Counted from the stretch's first letter, positions 17,146 through 25,384 are shown. The stretch: 31,229 nucleotides of DNA from CAZHWR01 sp964536085 (GCA_964536085.1 CAZHWR010000021.1:1-31229); one strand, 5' to 3'. Numbers and translations: made by a program. The notes: a model not told the origin generated them from the sequence alone.

Positions 17146-18009
17146 ATGAAAGTATCGGAAATCTTAAAAAGCAAAAAAATAACCGTGTCGTGCGAGCTGT
17201 TCCCGCCCAAAACGGGAAGCGAGCTTGACGAGGCGGCAAAAATAGTCAAAAAGATGGCGGAATCTTCGCCGTCGTTTATGAGCGTTACATACGGAGCGGG
17301 CGGTTCAAACTCTCGCAACACTCTTTCAGTCGCGTGCGAAACGCAGAAAAACAACGTACCGGCTCTCGCGCATCTCACCTGCGTCGGTTTGACCGATCAA
17401 AAGCTCGATCAGACCCTGCGCGAGTTTGACGATAATAAAATCGAGAATATTTTAGCGCTGCGCGGTGATATCCCGGAGGGCGAAGCCGCTCCCGAGGAAT
17501 TTATGCACGCAAGCGACCTTATAACAGAGATTAAACGCCGCCGCGGAGATGATTTTTGTATAGGCGGAGCCTGCTACCCCGAGGGGCACCCCGAATCGAA
17601 AAACATTCAGGCGGATATAGAGGGAATAAAGGCGAAGGTGCAAAGCGGCTGCGATTTTATAACCACGCAGATGTTCTTTGACAACAATATACTTTACAGT
17701 TATATGTTCAGGCTTTTGAAAAACGGAATCGACGTTCCCGTGATTGCAGGTATAATGCCGGTTACGAACGCAAAGCAGATATCGCATATAGTTTCGCTTT
17801 CGGGTACGGCGCTTCCCCCGAGATTCAACGCCATTGTCGACCGCTTTGCGGATAATCCTGAGGCGATGAAGCAGGCGGGAATCGCGTACGCCACCGACCA
17901 AATCATCGACCTTATCGCGAACGACGTAAACAACATTCACATTTACTCGATGAACCGTCCCGACGTGGCGGGAAGTATAATAAGCAATCTTTCAAAAATA
18001 ATCAATTGA
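17146..18009 (+). CDS. metF: Methylenetetrahydrofolate reductase
   Basis: A 287-residue flavoprotein of bacterial MetF length that reduces 5,10-methylene-THF to 5-methyl-THF for methionine synthesis. The visible family motifs are CELFPPKTG (catalytic Glu), SVTYGAGG, HLTCVG, NILALRGDIP, ITTQMFFD and PVIAGIMPV. TAAGGA precedes the ATG. It has its own promoter and shares a terminator with the converging HAD gene. No corrinoid or Wood-Ljungdahl genes are adjacent, so a role in the methionine cycle is the simplest reading. luxS nearby belongs to the same methyl cycle. Confidence 0.95.
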   Translation: MKVSEILKSKKITVSCELFPPKTGSELDEAAKIVKKMAESSPSFMSVTYGAGGSNSRNTLSVACETQKNNVPALAHLTCVGLTDQKLDQTLREFDDNKIENILALRGDIPEGEAAPEEFMHASDLITEIKRRRGDDFCIGGACYPEGHPESKNIQADIEGIKAKVQSGCDFITTQMFFDNNILYSYMFRLLKNGIDVPVIAGIMPVTNAKQISHIVSLSGTALPPRFNAIVDRFADNPEAMKQAGIAYATDQIIDLIANDVNNIHIYSMNRPDVAGSIISNLSKIIN

Positions 18010-18029
18010 CACTGCAAATCAGGCATAAA

Positions 18030-18064
18030 AAAACCAAGCCACCGATATTCGGTGGCTTGGTTTT
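18030..18064. terminator. Bidirectional terminator between metF and the HAD gene
   Basis: Perfect 16-bp stem (18030-18045 and 18049-18064) with a 3-base loop. It ends in TTTT on the plus strand and has an A-run on its left that gives T-rich sequence on the minus strand. Confidence 0.88.
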
Positions 18065-18068
18065 GCGC

Positions 18069-18773
18069 TTAAAGCGTTTTAATAAATTCAAGGCAGTCGG
18101 AAATCGTTCCGTTGTTATAGTTGCTGATATCGACGCCGTCGCGGTTTATAAGACAGTCGGTAATCAAAAACGTTTCCATGCCGAGCTTACCCGCGCACAT
18201 GTCCTCGCGCGTGTCGTTGCCTATCATAACGCAGTCGGCGGGTTCGAGCCCTGCTTCAGAGAGTATCGCTTTGTAGTAGTTTAAATCGGGCTTTGTGCAG
18301 CGGTAGTCCTCATAGGTGGTGATAAGCTCGAAATCGTCGGGTGAAAGCCCCGCCCATTCGATTCTTTTCAGCGTGGCGACGCGCGGAAAAAGCGGATTTG
18401 TGGCGCATATGGCCCGCAGTCCCTTTTGTTTCGCTGCGTTTACACATTCGGCGGCGAACGGAGATGGGAAAACGCTTGAACGGACATTTAAAAACTCCTT
18501 GTCGTAAAACCGTATAAAAGCCGAGCGGTCGGAATTATCATCCATTTCGGCTTTTTTGAAAAACGCTTTCCAAAAGCACTGCTCGTTTGTGAGCTCGCCT
18601 CCTGAATTGTGCATCATCTTCTGCATGCCGTAAAGCAGGCAGTCGGTCATGCGTTCGGCGGGGAGGTTTTCTCTGGCGCACAGGGCGGCGAAATTTTTAA
18701 GATAGCTTTTTAGAAAAGCCGATTCGTCCATAGGAAGCAACGTTCCGTCCAAATCGAATAATATTGCTTTCAT
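18069..18773 (-). CDS. HAD-family hydrolase
   Basis: A 234-residue haloacid dehalogenase-like phosphatase. Motif I is FDLDGTLL (nucleophile D7, acid D9), motif II is CATNP, the motif III Lys lies in CTKPDLNYY, and motif IV is GNDTREDM. A helical cap lies between motifs I and II (about 15-100). AAAGGA precedes the ATG. It starts 20 bp after the luxS stop and is probably its operon partner. The substrate is not predictable. A phosphosugar or nucleotide phosphatase role is likely. Confidence 0.9.
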   Translation of the reverse strand: MKAILFDLDGTLLPMDESAFLKSYLKNFAALCARENLPAERMTDCLLYGMQKMMHNSGGELTNEQCFWKAFFKKAEMDDNSDRSAFIRFYDKEFLNVRSSVFPSPFAAECVNAAKQKGLRAICATNPLFPRVATLKRIEWAGLSPDDFELITTYEDYRCTKPDLNYYKAILSEAGLEPADCVMIGNDTREDMCAGKLGMETFLITDCLINRDGVDISNYNNGTISDCLEFIKTL

Positions 18774-18793
18774 AATTCTGTTTCCTTTGTGTG

Positions 18794-19273
18794 TTATTCG
18801 GGATATACCGTGCGCTTTTCGTCAAAGCTTGAAAGCACCTCGGACTTGTATTTTTCGGCGTAGTATTTTGCCATCGAAAGATTCAGGTCAAGGTAGTTTC
18901 CGCAGTCGCGCGCGGACGCGCCGGGGATTTCGCCCTCGAAGCCGATTATGAAATCGAACATGTTGTCCAGCAGGGGCTTGATATCCGCGGGAGCGAGATC
19001 GCCGTTTAATATAAGGTAAAACCCCGTGCGGCAGCCCATCGGACCGAAGTAAACGGTTTTATTCGCAAAGCGCGGGTCGTTTCGCAGAAACGTCGCGCCC
19101 AGATGCTCGATGGCGTGCGCGGCGCAGGTATCCATAACGGGCTCGGTGTTGGGACGGGTGACGCGTATGTCAAATGTTGTGACGATGCCTCCGTTTATAT
19201 TGTCTTTGCGCGAAACATATGCTCCGCACAGCAAATCGAGATGGTTTACGGTGAAGCTGGGAATTTTATTCAT
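18794..19273 (-). CDS. luxS: S-ribosylhomocysteine lyase LuxS
   Basis: A 159-residue metalloenzyme that splits S-ribosylhomocysteine into homocysteine and the AI-2 precursor DPD. The metal ligands are H53 and H57 in HAIEHL and C124 in DCGN. The catalytic residues are E56 and C81 in FGPMGCRTGFY. The usual HTLEHL and QCG motifs are slightly altered, consistent with a divergent clostridial clade. AAGGAG precedes the ATG. The companion nucleosidase (mtn) is not in the window. It is first in a probable luxS-HAD transcript, with a TATACT -10 at 19342-19337 but no clear -35. It is divergent from the MATE transporter. Confidence 0.95.
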   Translation of the reverse strand: MNKIPSFTVNHLDLLCGAYVSRKDNINGGIVTTFDIRVTRPNTEPVMDTCAAHAIEHLGATFLRNDPRFANKTVYFGPMGCRTGFYLILNGDLAPADIKPLLDNMFDFIIGFEGEIPGASARDCGNYLDLNLSMAKYYAEKYKSEVLSSFDEKRTVYPE

Positions 19274-19403
19274 GGCTTTTGCTCCTTAAAGTGTTTTGGC
19301 AGTTGACGGCGCACGCCGCGCCGTAATATTTTATATAGTATATCACATATTTGTTTGGTTTTCTATCAAACGGATGAAGAATTTGAAAAAGAAGGGCATA
19401 ATT

Positions 19404-20768
19404 TTGAAAGGGAAAATAACTACGGCGGATTTTTCAGCGCCCGTGCTGTTTGACAACCGCAGCCTTGTTAGGCTTATGATACCGCTCATTATCGAACAGC
19501 TTTTGACAATTGCCGTCGGCATGGCGGACTCGATTATGATATCGGGTGTGAGCGAAGCGGCGGTGTCCGCCGTGTCGCTGGTGGATACCGTCAATGTTCT
19601 GCTGATAAACATCTTCGCGGCGTTTGCAACCGGCGGAGCGGTCGTTATCGGGCAGTATCTCGGCCGGCGAGACCCCGGTAAAGCAAGGGGAGCTTCCGAG
19701 CAGCTTGTGTTGTTCACGACGCTGTTTTCGATAGTCATAATGGCGGCGATGTATGCGGGCAAGAATTTTATCCTGCACACGCTGTTCGGTCAGATTGAAG
19801 CGGACGTTATGGCAAATTCCGAAACCTATCTGCTTATTGTTTCAGCGTCTATACCGTTTATCGCGATATATAACTGCATGGCGGCGGCTTTTAGGGCGAT
19901 GGGCAACTCGCGCGTGTCTATGGTGACGTCGCTAATAATGAACGGGATAAACATCGCCGGAAACGCGGTTTTGATATACGGCTTTAAAATGGGAATAGCG
20001 GGAGCTGCTATTCCTACGCTGTTTTCCCGCATTGCCGCGGCGGTGATAATAACCGTACTGCTGACAAACAAATCGCTGGAGGTTTACATCCCCAAACGGA
20101 TATTTGTAAAGCCAAATATACATCTGATAAAAAAGATACTGCGGCTGGGCGTGCCGAACGGGCTTGAAAACAGCATGTTTCAGCTCGGGAAAATCCTGCT
20201 TTTGAGCCTGGTTTCAACTTTCGGGACGGTTTCAATCGCCGCGAACGCCGTTGCGAACACCGTGGCGCAGTTTCAGATACTTCCGGGAATGGCGCTGGGA
20301 TTCGCGCTTCTCACAGTTGTGTCGCGGTGCGTAGGAGCGGGGGACTACAAGCAGGCGGAGTACTACACGCGCAAAATTATGATAATCGTTTACATATCGA
20401 TGGCGGCGCTGAATATCATCGTGGACATTTTGCTCCCTGCGATAATGGCGATATACAATCTGTCTCCCGAGACATCCTCGCTCACCACCGAGATCCTGCT
20501 TTATCACTCGGCTTGCTGTGTTTTGATATGGCCGCTGTCGTTCACGTTTCCCAACACCATGCGCGCCGCGAACGACGTGCGCTTTTGCATGATAGTCGCG
20601 GTCATTTCGATGTGGGTCTGGAGAATCGGATTTGCGTATGTTCTGTGCGGGCTGTTTTCTCTCGGGGTCATGGGCGTGTGGATAGCGATGACTATCGACT
20701 GGCTGTTTAGAACGGTATGCTTTGTCGTGAGGTATCATAGGGGAAAGTGGAAAAGCCTAAAAATATAA
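19404..20768 (+). CDS. MATE-family multidrug/Na+ antiporter
   Basis: A 454-residue protein with 12 hydrophobic helices and two MatE repeats (about 10-220 and 235-440). The motifs LVRLMIPLIIEQLLTIAVGMADS and the PNGLENSMFQLGK start of the second half are family-typical. I chose the TTG at 19404, seven bases after AAGGG, which gives the usual length. Upstream in-frame starts (ATG at 19374 or earlier) lack a ribosome site. MATE proteins export cationic or metabolic compounds in exchange for Na+ or H+. The position divergent to luxS does not itself prove a link. Confidence 0.92.
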   Translation: MKGKITTADFSAPVLFDNRSLVRLMIPLIIEQLLTIAVGMADSIMISGVSEAAVSAVSLVDTVNVLLINIFAAFATGGAVVIGQYLGRRDPGKARGASEQLVLFTTLFSIVIMAAMYAGKNFILHTLFGQIEADVMANSETYLLIVSASIPFIAIYNCMAAAFRAMGNSRVSMVTSLIMNGINIAGNAVLIYGFKMGIAGAAIPTLFSRIAAAVIITVLLTNKSLEVYIPKRIFVKPNIHLIKKILRLGVPNGLENSMFQLGKILLLSLVSTFGTVSIAANAVANTVAQFQILPGMALGFALLTVVSRCVGAGDYKQAEYYTRKIMIIVYISMAALNIIVDILLPAIMAIYNLSPETSSLTTEILLYHSACCVLIWPLSFTFPNTMRAANDVRFCMIVAVISMWVWRIGFAYVLCGLFSLGVMGVWIAMTIDWLFRTVCFVVRYHRGKWKSLKI

Positions 20769-20808
20769 AATATACGCCGTTGTTTTTACAGCGGCGTATA
20801 TTTTTGTC
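20768..20808 (+). terminator. Terminator of the MATE gene
   Basis: AAATATACGCCG (20768-20779) pairs with CGGCGTATATTT (20792-20803), extended by three further pairs, with a T-rich loop and trailing TTTTTG. Confidence 0.85.
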
Positions 20809-20835
20809 GGTAAATGCCGAATTTTGTTTTATGAA

Positions 20836-20864
20836 TTGATGTAATTAACAAAAAGAGGTATATT
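20836..20864 (+). promoter_or_regulatory. Probable promoter of the split exported-protein gene
   Basis: TTGATG (20836-20841) and TATATT (20859-20864) are 17 bp apart. An overlapping TATAAT at 20864-20869 has no -35 at good distance. Confidence 0.45.
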
Positions 20865-20895
20865 ATAATAAGAGAAGCGGCAAAAAGGATATCAT

Positions 20896-20947
20896 GGTTA
20901 AAAGCGCGTAAAAGCTAAGCTATACGCGCGGACATATGCCATTAACC
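20896..20947 (+). other. Nested inverted repeat in the leader of the split gene
   Basis: An outer pair GGTTAA/TTAACC encloses a perfect 7-bp pair GCGCGTA (20904-20910) and TACGCGC (20923-20929). A five-codon ORF with a ribosome-site-like AAGGA starts at 20894 inside it. It may be a leader regulatory structure. Confidence 0.4.
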
Positions 20948-21014
20948 CGAATTATATCTATGCACAGCAGGGCAAAGGCGGCTGTATCAATTTTGTTTCA
21001 AATAGGAGATTATT

Positions 21015-21806
21015 ATGAAGATGAAATCAAAAACCAAAAAGATAATAATATCTGCGGCGGTAATTGTTTTGACGTTAGCTGTTGCGGGAACGGTTTATGC
21101 CGCTGTTAACCGCCCGAAATCAATCAAGGAAATCGGGTATAAAAATGAACAGCCGGGGTTTAAAGAATTCAGCTATACGCTTAAAGGGGACTATAAAAGC
21201 CGGGATGACGTTATAAAAGAGATGCTAAGCCTCAACGGGGCTTTAAAGGATAATATCGACGGATGCAGTCCCGAGTACACAAAAGAGGCAATTGAAAAAT
21301 TTAATAAGCTTGACGATAAGCTTTAAAAGGAGCTTGAAAAGTTCCCGGCAGAGAAGAAAGACCCTGATGAAGCCAAAAAAGAAAAGATTTATGATGATGT
21401 TGAGTTTTGGAAAGGGGAACTTGAGTGGAACCAACACAGCGAAATATCGAAAAGGCTTTATGAAAAGAGAGTGGATATTAAAGACAAATACGAAAGCGGC
21501 GAATATACGTTAGACGAAGCTTACGAGCAAATTATGGCGGTGAAAAATCCGAATTACGATAGATTGTGTGATAAACTGAAGTTCTGCGAAGAGAATTGCT
21601 ATGCACACGACAGCAAGGGTTATGCAAAAGAGCTGTACGACAAAGCTTTTGGCATAATGGAGAAGTGCAAAAACGATGAACTCAGCTTAGAAGAAGCGTG
21701 CGACCAAATGGATTATCTGCGCTATCCCAAAGACGGAATGCTGCTGACGAATATTATTTACGAGCAAAAAAAGGACAGCAACGAAACAACATATTTTAAA
21801 AAGTAG
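21015..21806 (+). pseudogene. Exported helical protein gene split by an in-frame TAA
   Basis: The reading frame is open from the ATG at 21015 (AGGAG upstream) to a TAA at 21324-21326 (codon 104). It then continues in the same frame without another stop to 21806, 263 codons in all. Both halves are rich in Lys, Glu and Asp and read as one helical protein. The N-terminus has a signal peptide (about 1-30, ending VYA). The second half carries four cysteines and repeats of the form SGEYTLDEAYEQIM / NDELSLEEACDQMD. No restart codon with a ribosome site fits the second half, although AAGGAG directly follows the stop. The likeliest reading is a nonsense mutation or a sequencing error. The function is unknown. 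Confidence 0.75.
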
Positions 21807-21823
21807 GATATCCGTATTATAAA

Positions 21824-21848
21824 ACCGGGAGGCATATAGCCTCCCGGT
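21824..21848 (+). terminator. Hairpin after the split gene
   Basis: A perfect 10-bp GC-rich stem, ACCGGGAGGC and its complement, with an ATATA loop. No T-run follows, so it may be a processing or pausing hairpin rather than a full terminator. Confidence 0.45.
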
Positions 21849-21880
21849 ATTAACGCAGTGGAACGGGCTTTTTTTAAAGC

Positions 21881-21914
21881 AACAACACCCGCGAAATTTT
21901 CCTCGGGTGTTGTT
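21881..21914. terminator. Terminator beside the DUF421 gene
   Basis: AACAACACCCG and CGGGTGTTGTT form an 11-bp stem with a 12-base loop, immediately after the minus-strand stop codon at 21915. The minus strand then reads GCTTTAAAAAAAG, while the plus strand has TTTT, so it can serve both converging transcripts. Confidence 0.7.
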
Positions 21915-22643
21915 TTATTCAAAAACATTATTTGAATGAGGCTTCTCACCGCGCTCGAAAACGGTCAAAGCGCCGTTTTCATCGCAGGTGGCTAAAAACA
22001 CATCCTTGTGCGAGCCGATTTTCTTGAGCTTCAACTGGGAATTAAGCCACTGCTCGTCCTTGCCGATGTTTTTCAAATTCTGACGCATAATGTTTCCGTC
22101 CATAATAACGTTTGCGCAAAGCGACGCTTTTGCAGGGGTCATGTTCATGTCGGACGGCTGAACGGGGCGGCTTTGGGATTTGGGCAGAATGCTTACCCTG
22201 CCGTTTGTTTCCATAACGGCATATTCTATTTGGGATATATCGAAATATCCTGCGACTCTGCATTCGCAAAGCAGCTCGTTTAAGTCCACCCGGACTTTTT
22301 TCATGTTTTTTCGCAGCAGCTTGCCGTTGTCAATTAAAATTACAGGCGTTCCGTTTATAACGTGCCGCGCCCTGATCGACTTATCGGTAACATAAGACAG
22401 TAAAAACGCAATTAGCGCATACACTATCATTGCGATAAGCGGATAGTGAAACGGGCGGTCGTCTTCGATAGCCATTGATGCGGCGATAGAGCCTATTGAT
22501 ATTCCGATACAGTAATCGAAAAAATTCAGCTGTGATATCTGCTGTTTGCCTAAAAGCTTTGTGAGCAAAAACAAAACCACAATAGACGAAACCGCTCTTA
22601 AAATGATTTCGCCGATTACAATTATATCGTCCATATTAATCAA
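21915..22643 (-). CDS. DUF421 (YetF-like) membrane protein
   Basis: A 242-residue protein with three N-terminal helices (about 8-30, 40-60, 66-85) and a soluble DUF421 domain. Family features include LLGKQQISQLNFFDYCIGISIGSIAA after the first helix and NGTPVILIDNGKLL. Spore-forming relatives use YetF/YdfS-type proteins in germination or stress, but most members have no known role. The start is either TTG at 22643 or ATG at 22634. The AGAGGATC ribosome site fits the TTG better. Both lie in the 3' arm of a perfect 12-bp hairpin whose loop carries the ribosome site, suggesting control of translation. Confidence 0.88.
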   Translation of the reverse strand: MINMDDIIVIGEIILRAVSSIVVLFLLTKLLGKQQISQLNFFDYCIGISIGSIAASMAIEDDRPFHYPLIAMIVYALIAFLLSYVTDKSIRARHVINGTPVILIDNGKLLRKNMKKVRVDLNELLCECRVAGYFDISQIEYAVMETNGRVSILPKSQSRPVQPSDMNMTPAKASLCANVIMDGNIMRQNLKNIGKDEQWLNSQLKLKKIGSHKDVFLATCDENGALTVFERGEKPHSNNVFE

Positions 22644-22668
22644 AGATCCTCTCTAATTTGATTAATAT
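22633..22668 (-). promoter_or_regulatory. Perfect 12-bp hairpin over the DUF421 start codon
   Basis: ATATTAATCAAA (22633-22644) and TTTGATTAATAT (22657-22668) are exact complements separated by 12 bases. In the mRNA the loop holds AGAGGATC (ribosome site) and the downstream arm holds the TTG and part of the ATG start codons. It could equally be a protein-binding operator. Confidence 0.6.
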
Positions 22669-22724
22669 TAGGATAACCTGTTTGACGGGAAATATCAGAG
22701 CAAAAGGCGGTAAAGATACAATTG

Positions 22725-23294
22725 TTATTCGGTTATTTCAACAAGCCCTTTTCCGTGCTTTTTGTATTTTCGCGAGCAATTCGGGCATATGAGACTGTTT
22801 TTTAAAATCGTGCCGCATTCGCACACATATCCGACCTCTCTTGCGGGCACGCCCGACACTAAAACATGCGGCGGTATATCCTTCGTTATAACAGCTCCCG
22901 CGCCTATCATGGCGTTGCGACCTATCGTGATTCCGCATATGACCGTGGCGTTTGCTCCTATGGTCGCACCCCATTGAATCAGCGTTTTTTTGTAGTTTTC
23001 AGCGCCCTTCGGGTATTTTGAGCGGGGAGTAAGGTCGTTTGTAAAAACCATCGACGGTCCGCAGAAAACATAGTCCTCCAGCACTACGCCGCCGTATACC
23101 GAAACGTTGTTCTGGATTTTAACGTGATTCCCGACGACTGCGTTTTCACCGATGTTCACATTCTGCCCCAAAGAACAGCCCTCGCCGATGACCGCGCCTT
23201 TCTGCACGTGGGAAAAATGCCAGATTTTCGTGCCTTTTCCTATAACCGCGCCCTCGTCGACTATGCTCGATTCATGCTTAAAATATTCAGCCAT
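22725..23294 (-). CDS. Hexapeptide-repeat N-acetyltransferase, WbpD/WlbB-like
   Basis: A 189-residue left-handed beta-helix protein. It starts HESSIVDEGAVIGKGTKIWHFSHV and has many hexapeptide turns (IGEG, IGEN, IGAN, IGRN, IGAG) to about residue 150. These match UDP-2-acetamido-3-amino-glucuronate acetyltransferases used for surface sugars. The C-terminal tail has a zinc-ribbon-like CECG...CPNC, also seen in relatives. AAAGGA precedes the ATG. It lies 19 bp after the glycosyltransferase stop, so it is the last gene of the licD operon. The exact sugar acceptor is an inference. Confidence 0.85.
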   Translation of the reverse strand: MAEYFKHESSIVDEGAVIGKGTKIWHFSHVQKGAVIGEGCSLGQNVNIGENAVVGNHVKIQNNVSVYGGVVLEDYVFCGPSMVFTNDLTPRSKYPKGAENYKKTLIQWGATIGANATVICGITIGRNAMIGAGAVITKDIPPHVLVSGVPAREVGYVCECGTILKNSLICPNCSRKYKKHGKGLVEITE

Positions 23295-23313
23295 ATTTAT
23301 ATTTCCTTTCGGG

Positions 23314-24342
23314 TTATTTTCCGTGTTTGAGCTTCATAAACAGCAAGTGAAGGTTATCGTCCGCAAAGCTTATCAGTCGCGCGCATAGCGTGCAGAGCAA
23401 AACGCATTTTGACTTAATACACAAAACGGGCAGAAGCATTTTCAGTCCGGGCTTTGCCGATTTTACCGCGGCGCGTGCGTTTTCGCCGCAAACCGCGGCT
23501 TTTACGTAAGCGCGTTTTTGCTTTTTGGAAAGCGCACAGCTTTGGTGACGTGTTGATATAATAAGCGCGTAGACGCCTTTTATATATGCGTTTGCAAAAA
23601 CGCTCTCGGCACGCTTGGGGCAGCCGTCGTCGTACAAAGCGTGGATGGAATTATAAAAATCGTCCAGCGACGCTTTACGGTCGGGCAGAAATTTGTTGTT
23701 GAGCCCCGAGGATTCGTGCAGAGTATAGACGTAAAGCGGGTTGGATATGATTATGAACTTCTGAACACAGCGGTAAAATTCGATGTTGAACAGCCTGTCC
23801 TCGCAGCTTTTGTAGTCGGTGAAGCGGATGTTATTATCGTCGATTACCGACTTTTTGTAAAGCTTGTTCCAGGTGATATATCCCAGATGTGCGTCGATAA
23901 TATCCGGCATAAGCGACAAAAACGCCGAATGGGTGTAGCCCGAAATGTCGTCGGTGCAAAACAGGGTTTCGGCTCCGTTTTGTCTCATGATATATCCGCC
24001 GATAACAATATCGGGATTTTTTTCAGCGGCGAGCGAATACTGCAAAAGCGCCTTTTCACCCAAAGCGTCGTCATCGTCAATCATAAGAACATATTCACCC
24101 CGCGCCGCGGCGAGCCCTGTGTTTCTTGCGCCTCCGGGACCTGTGTTTTGCTGTTCTATAAGCATAATCCGGCTGTCTTTCGCTGTGTATTCATGCACAA
24201 TCCGGGAGGTTTTATCAGTCGATCCGTCGTTGACGATTATCAGTTCGAAGTCGTCAAATTCCGAGGAGAGAACATTTTCAATAGCTCCGGCGATATGCTT
24301 TTCGGAATTATAAGTCGCTATTATTATGCTTATCTGCGGCAT
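23314..24342 (-). CDS. GT2-family glycosyltransferase
   Basis: A 342-residue protein with an N-terminal GT-A domain: ISIIIATYNSEKHI, ELIIVNDGSTDKT, NTGPGGARNTGL and the metal-binding LMIDDDD near residues 90-96. The C-terminal part has short hydrophobic and basic helices (residues 260-340) that may bind membrane. It probably transfers a sugar to a lipid-linked surface polysaccharide. The start overlaps the end of licD by 35 bases in another frame, so the two are translationally linked. Confidence 0.92.
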   Translation of the reverse strand: MPQISIIIATYNSEKHIAGAIENVLSSEFDDFELIIVNDGSTDKTSRIVHEYTAKDSRIMLIEQQNTGPGGARNTGLAAARGEYVLMIDDDDALGEKALLQYSLAAEKNPDIVIGGYIMRQNGAETLFCTDDISGYTHSAFLSLMPDIIDAHLGYITWNKLYKKSVIDDNNIRFTDYKSCEDRLFNIEFYRCVQKFIIISNPLYVYTLHESSGLNNKFLPDRKASLDDFYNSIHALYDDGCPKRAESVFANAYIKGVYALIISTRHQSCALSKKQKRAYVKAAVCGENARAAVKSAKPGLKMLLPVLCIKSKCVLLCTLCARLISFADDNLHLLFMKLKHGK

Positions 24343-25123
24343 GTTCGTCCTCCCAGGTTAAATTCATGTGATGCGGCTTGCGCTTGTCCGGCGGCGGCAG
24401 TTTTTTGTAATCCCCGAAGAGATGGGTAAGATATTTGTCGTACTGTTCGGGTATCGGCAGTAAATGACCCTCGAATTCGGTTCGTTTGGGAGCGCCGAAG
24501 TATTCGAGCGGCATTATTTCTTTGTCGTACCGCTTCATGCCGAAAATATTGGCGACATTTTTGGCGGATTTCGCGGGGTATTTTGTTATTGCTTTTTTTG
24601 CCGATTTTATATAAAAATCAAACAGCCTTGCGGGTGTGAGCGCAATAAACGCTTTTGTTATAAACGCGCTAAGTCCGCCGCGGTTTTGAGCGGGACGGCG
24701 CAGGACAGATATGTGATACAGCAATGACCAAAGCTTTTGCTTTTTTCGCAAAAAACCCGAGTCGGGAACGCCGTCGAGCGCAAAAATATCTATGCAGGGG
24801 CATTCCTCCAATGGAATATCGGGGTCGGAAACGTCGTACAAAAAGCCTATGGGCGCTTCGGGGAAGCTGTGCTTGTGAACAGGCTCGTAAAGCAGGCCGG
24901 ATATTTTTTTGCCCTCGGCGGTCGCTTCAAAACGTTCAAAATCCTCGCGGAACATGGCGACGTCAGCGTCGTCGTCCCACGGGATAAAGCCCGAGTGACG
25001 CACGGCGCCCAGCGCGCTTCCGCCGATAAGATAGTATTCAATGCCGTTTTCACCGCAAAATTCATCCAGCTTTAACAGCATGGATAAAAGCTTTTGCTGA
25101 AGCATTTTTATTTGTTCGTCCAT
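24308..25123 (-). CDS. LicD-family phosphotransferase
   Basis: A 271-residue nucleotidyltransferase-fold protein with the LicD signature GGSALGAVRHSGFIPWDDDADVAM near residues 34-57, where the DDD/D residues bind metal. CIDIFALDGVP follows, and the tail reads WEDEHAADKH. LicD proteins attach phosphocholine or other alcohol phosphates to surface polysaccharide or teichoic acid. The choline uptake genes licA-C are not in the window. GGAGG precedes the ATG. It is the first gene of a three-gene minus-strand operon. Confidence 0.9.
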   Translation of the reverse strand: MDEQIKMLQQKLLSMLLKLDEFCGENGIEYYLIGGSALGAVRHSGFIPWDDDADVAMFREDFERFEATAEGKKISGLLYEPVHKHSFPEAPIGFLYDVSDPDIPLEECPCIDIFALDGVPDSGFLRKKQKLWSLLYHISVLRRPAQNRGGLSAFITKAFIALTPARLFDFYIKSAKKAITKYPAKSAKNVANIFGMKRYDKEIMPLEYFGAPKRTEFEGHLLPIPEQYDKYLTHLFGDYKKLPPPDKRKPHHMNLTWEDEHAADKHNNSDL

Positions 25124-25137
25124 ATTGTTTCCTCCGT

Positions 25138-25182
25138 GGCGGATCGCCTGCCTTTAGGCGCGCTTTTCCTTGCGCGACCGCC
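25138..25182 (-). other. Three-way-junction-like leader of the licD operon
   Basis: GGCGGATCGC (25138-25147) is complementary to GCGACCGCC (25174-25182) apart from one bulged base. It encloses two further hairpins, GCCT/AGGC at 25150-25159 and GCGC/GCGC at 25160-25175, the latter sharing bases with the outer stem. It sits between the promoter and the GGAGG of licD. Confidence 0.45.
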
Positions 25183-25199
25183 GATTAATAGCTATATAA

Positions 25200-25228
25200 A
25201 GTATATCAATTAAGCGCGAGGTTTGCAA
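25200..25228 (-). promoter_or_regulatory. Promoter of the licD operon
   Basis: On the minus strand TTGCAA (25228-25223) and TATACT (25205-25200) are 17 bp apart, giving a leader of about 70 bases. Confidence 0.6.
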
Positions 25229-25324
25229 CAAGCAGATGTAAACCGATATGCGGCAGGAATTCTTTACTTTAAAAACACTGTTTTTTTGGCTTTAAAGTTA
25301 CAAAAATGCGCTCTGTAGGAATTC

Positions 25325-25353
25325 TTGACTTGTATGTGAAAAGAATGTATAAT
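25325..25353 (+). promoter_or_regulatory. Promoter of the Wzz/kinase/phosphatase operon
   Basis: TTGACT (25325-25330) and TATAAT (25348-25353) are 17 bp apart. Upstream, ACTTTAAA and TTTAAAGT flank 17 bases at about 25267-25299 and could be an operator. GGAATTCTT occurs twice (25256-25264 and 25318-25326). Confidence 0.75.
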
Positions 25354-25384
25354 TAGCCTATAAATGTATAGAAGGAGGATTATT

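Noticed and set aside
25200..25353. Invertible promoter between the licD and Wzz operons
   Set aside because: Two separate, oppositely directed promoters are present and no long inverted repeats flank the segment. The 8-bp ACTTTAAA pair is too short and does not enclose a promoter.
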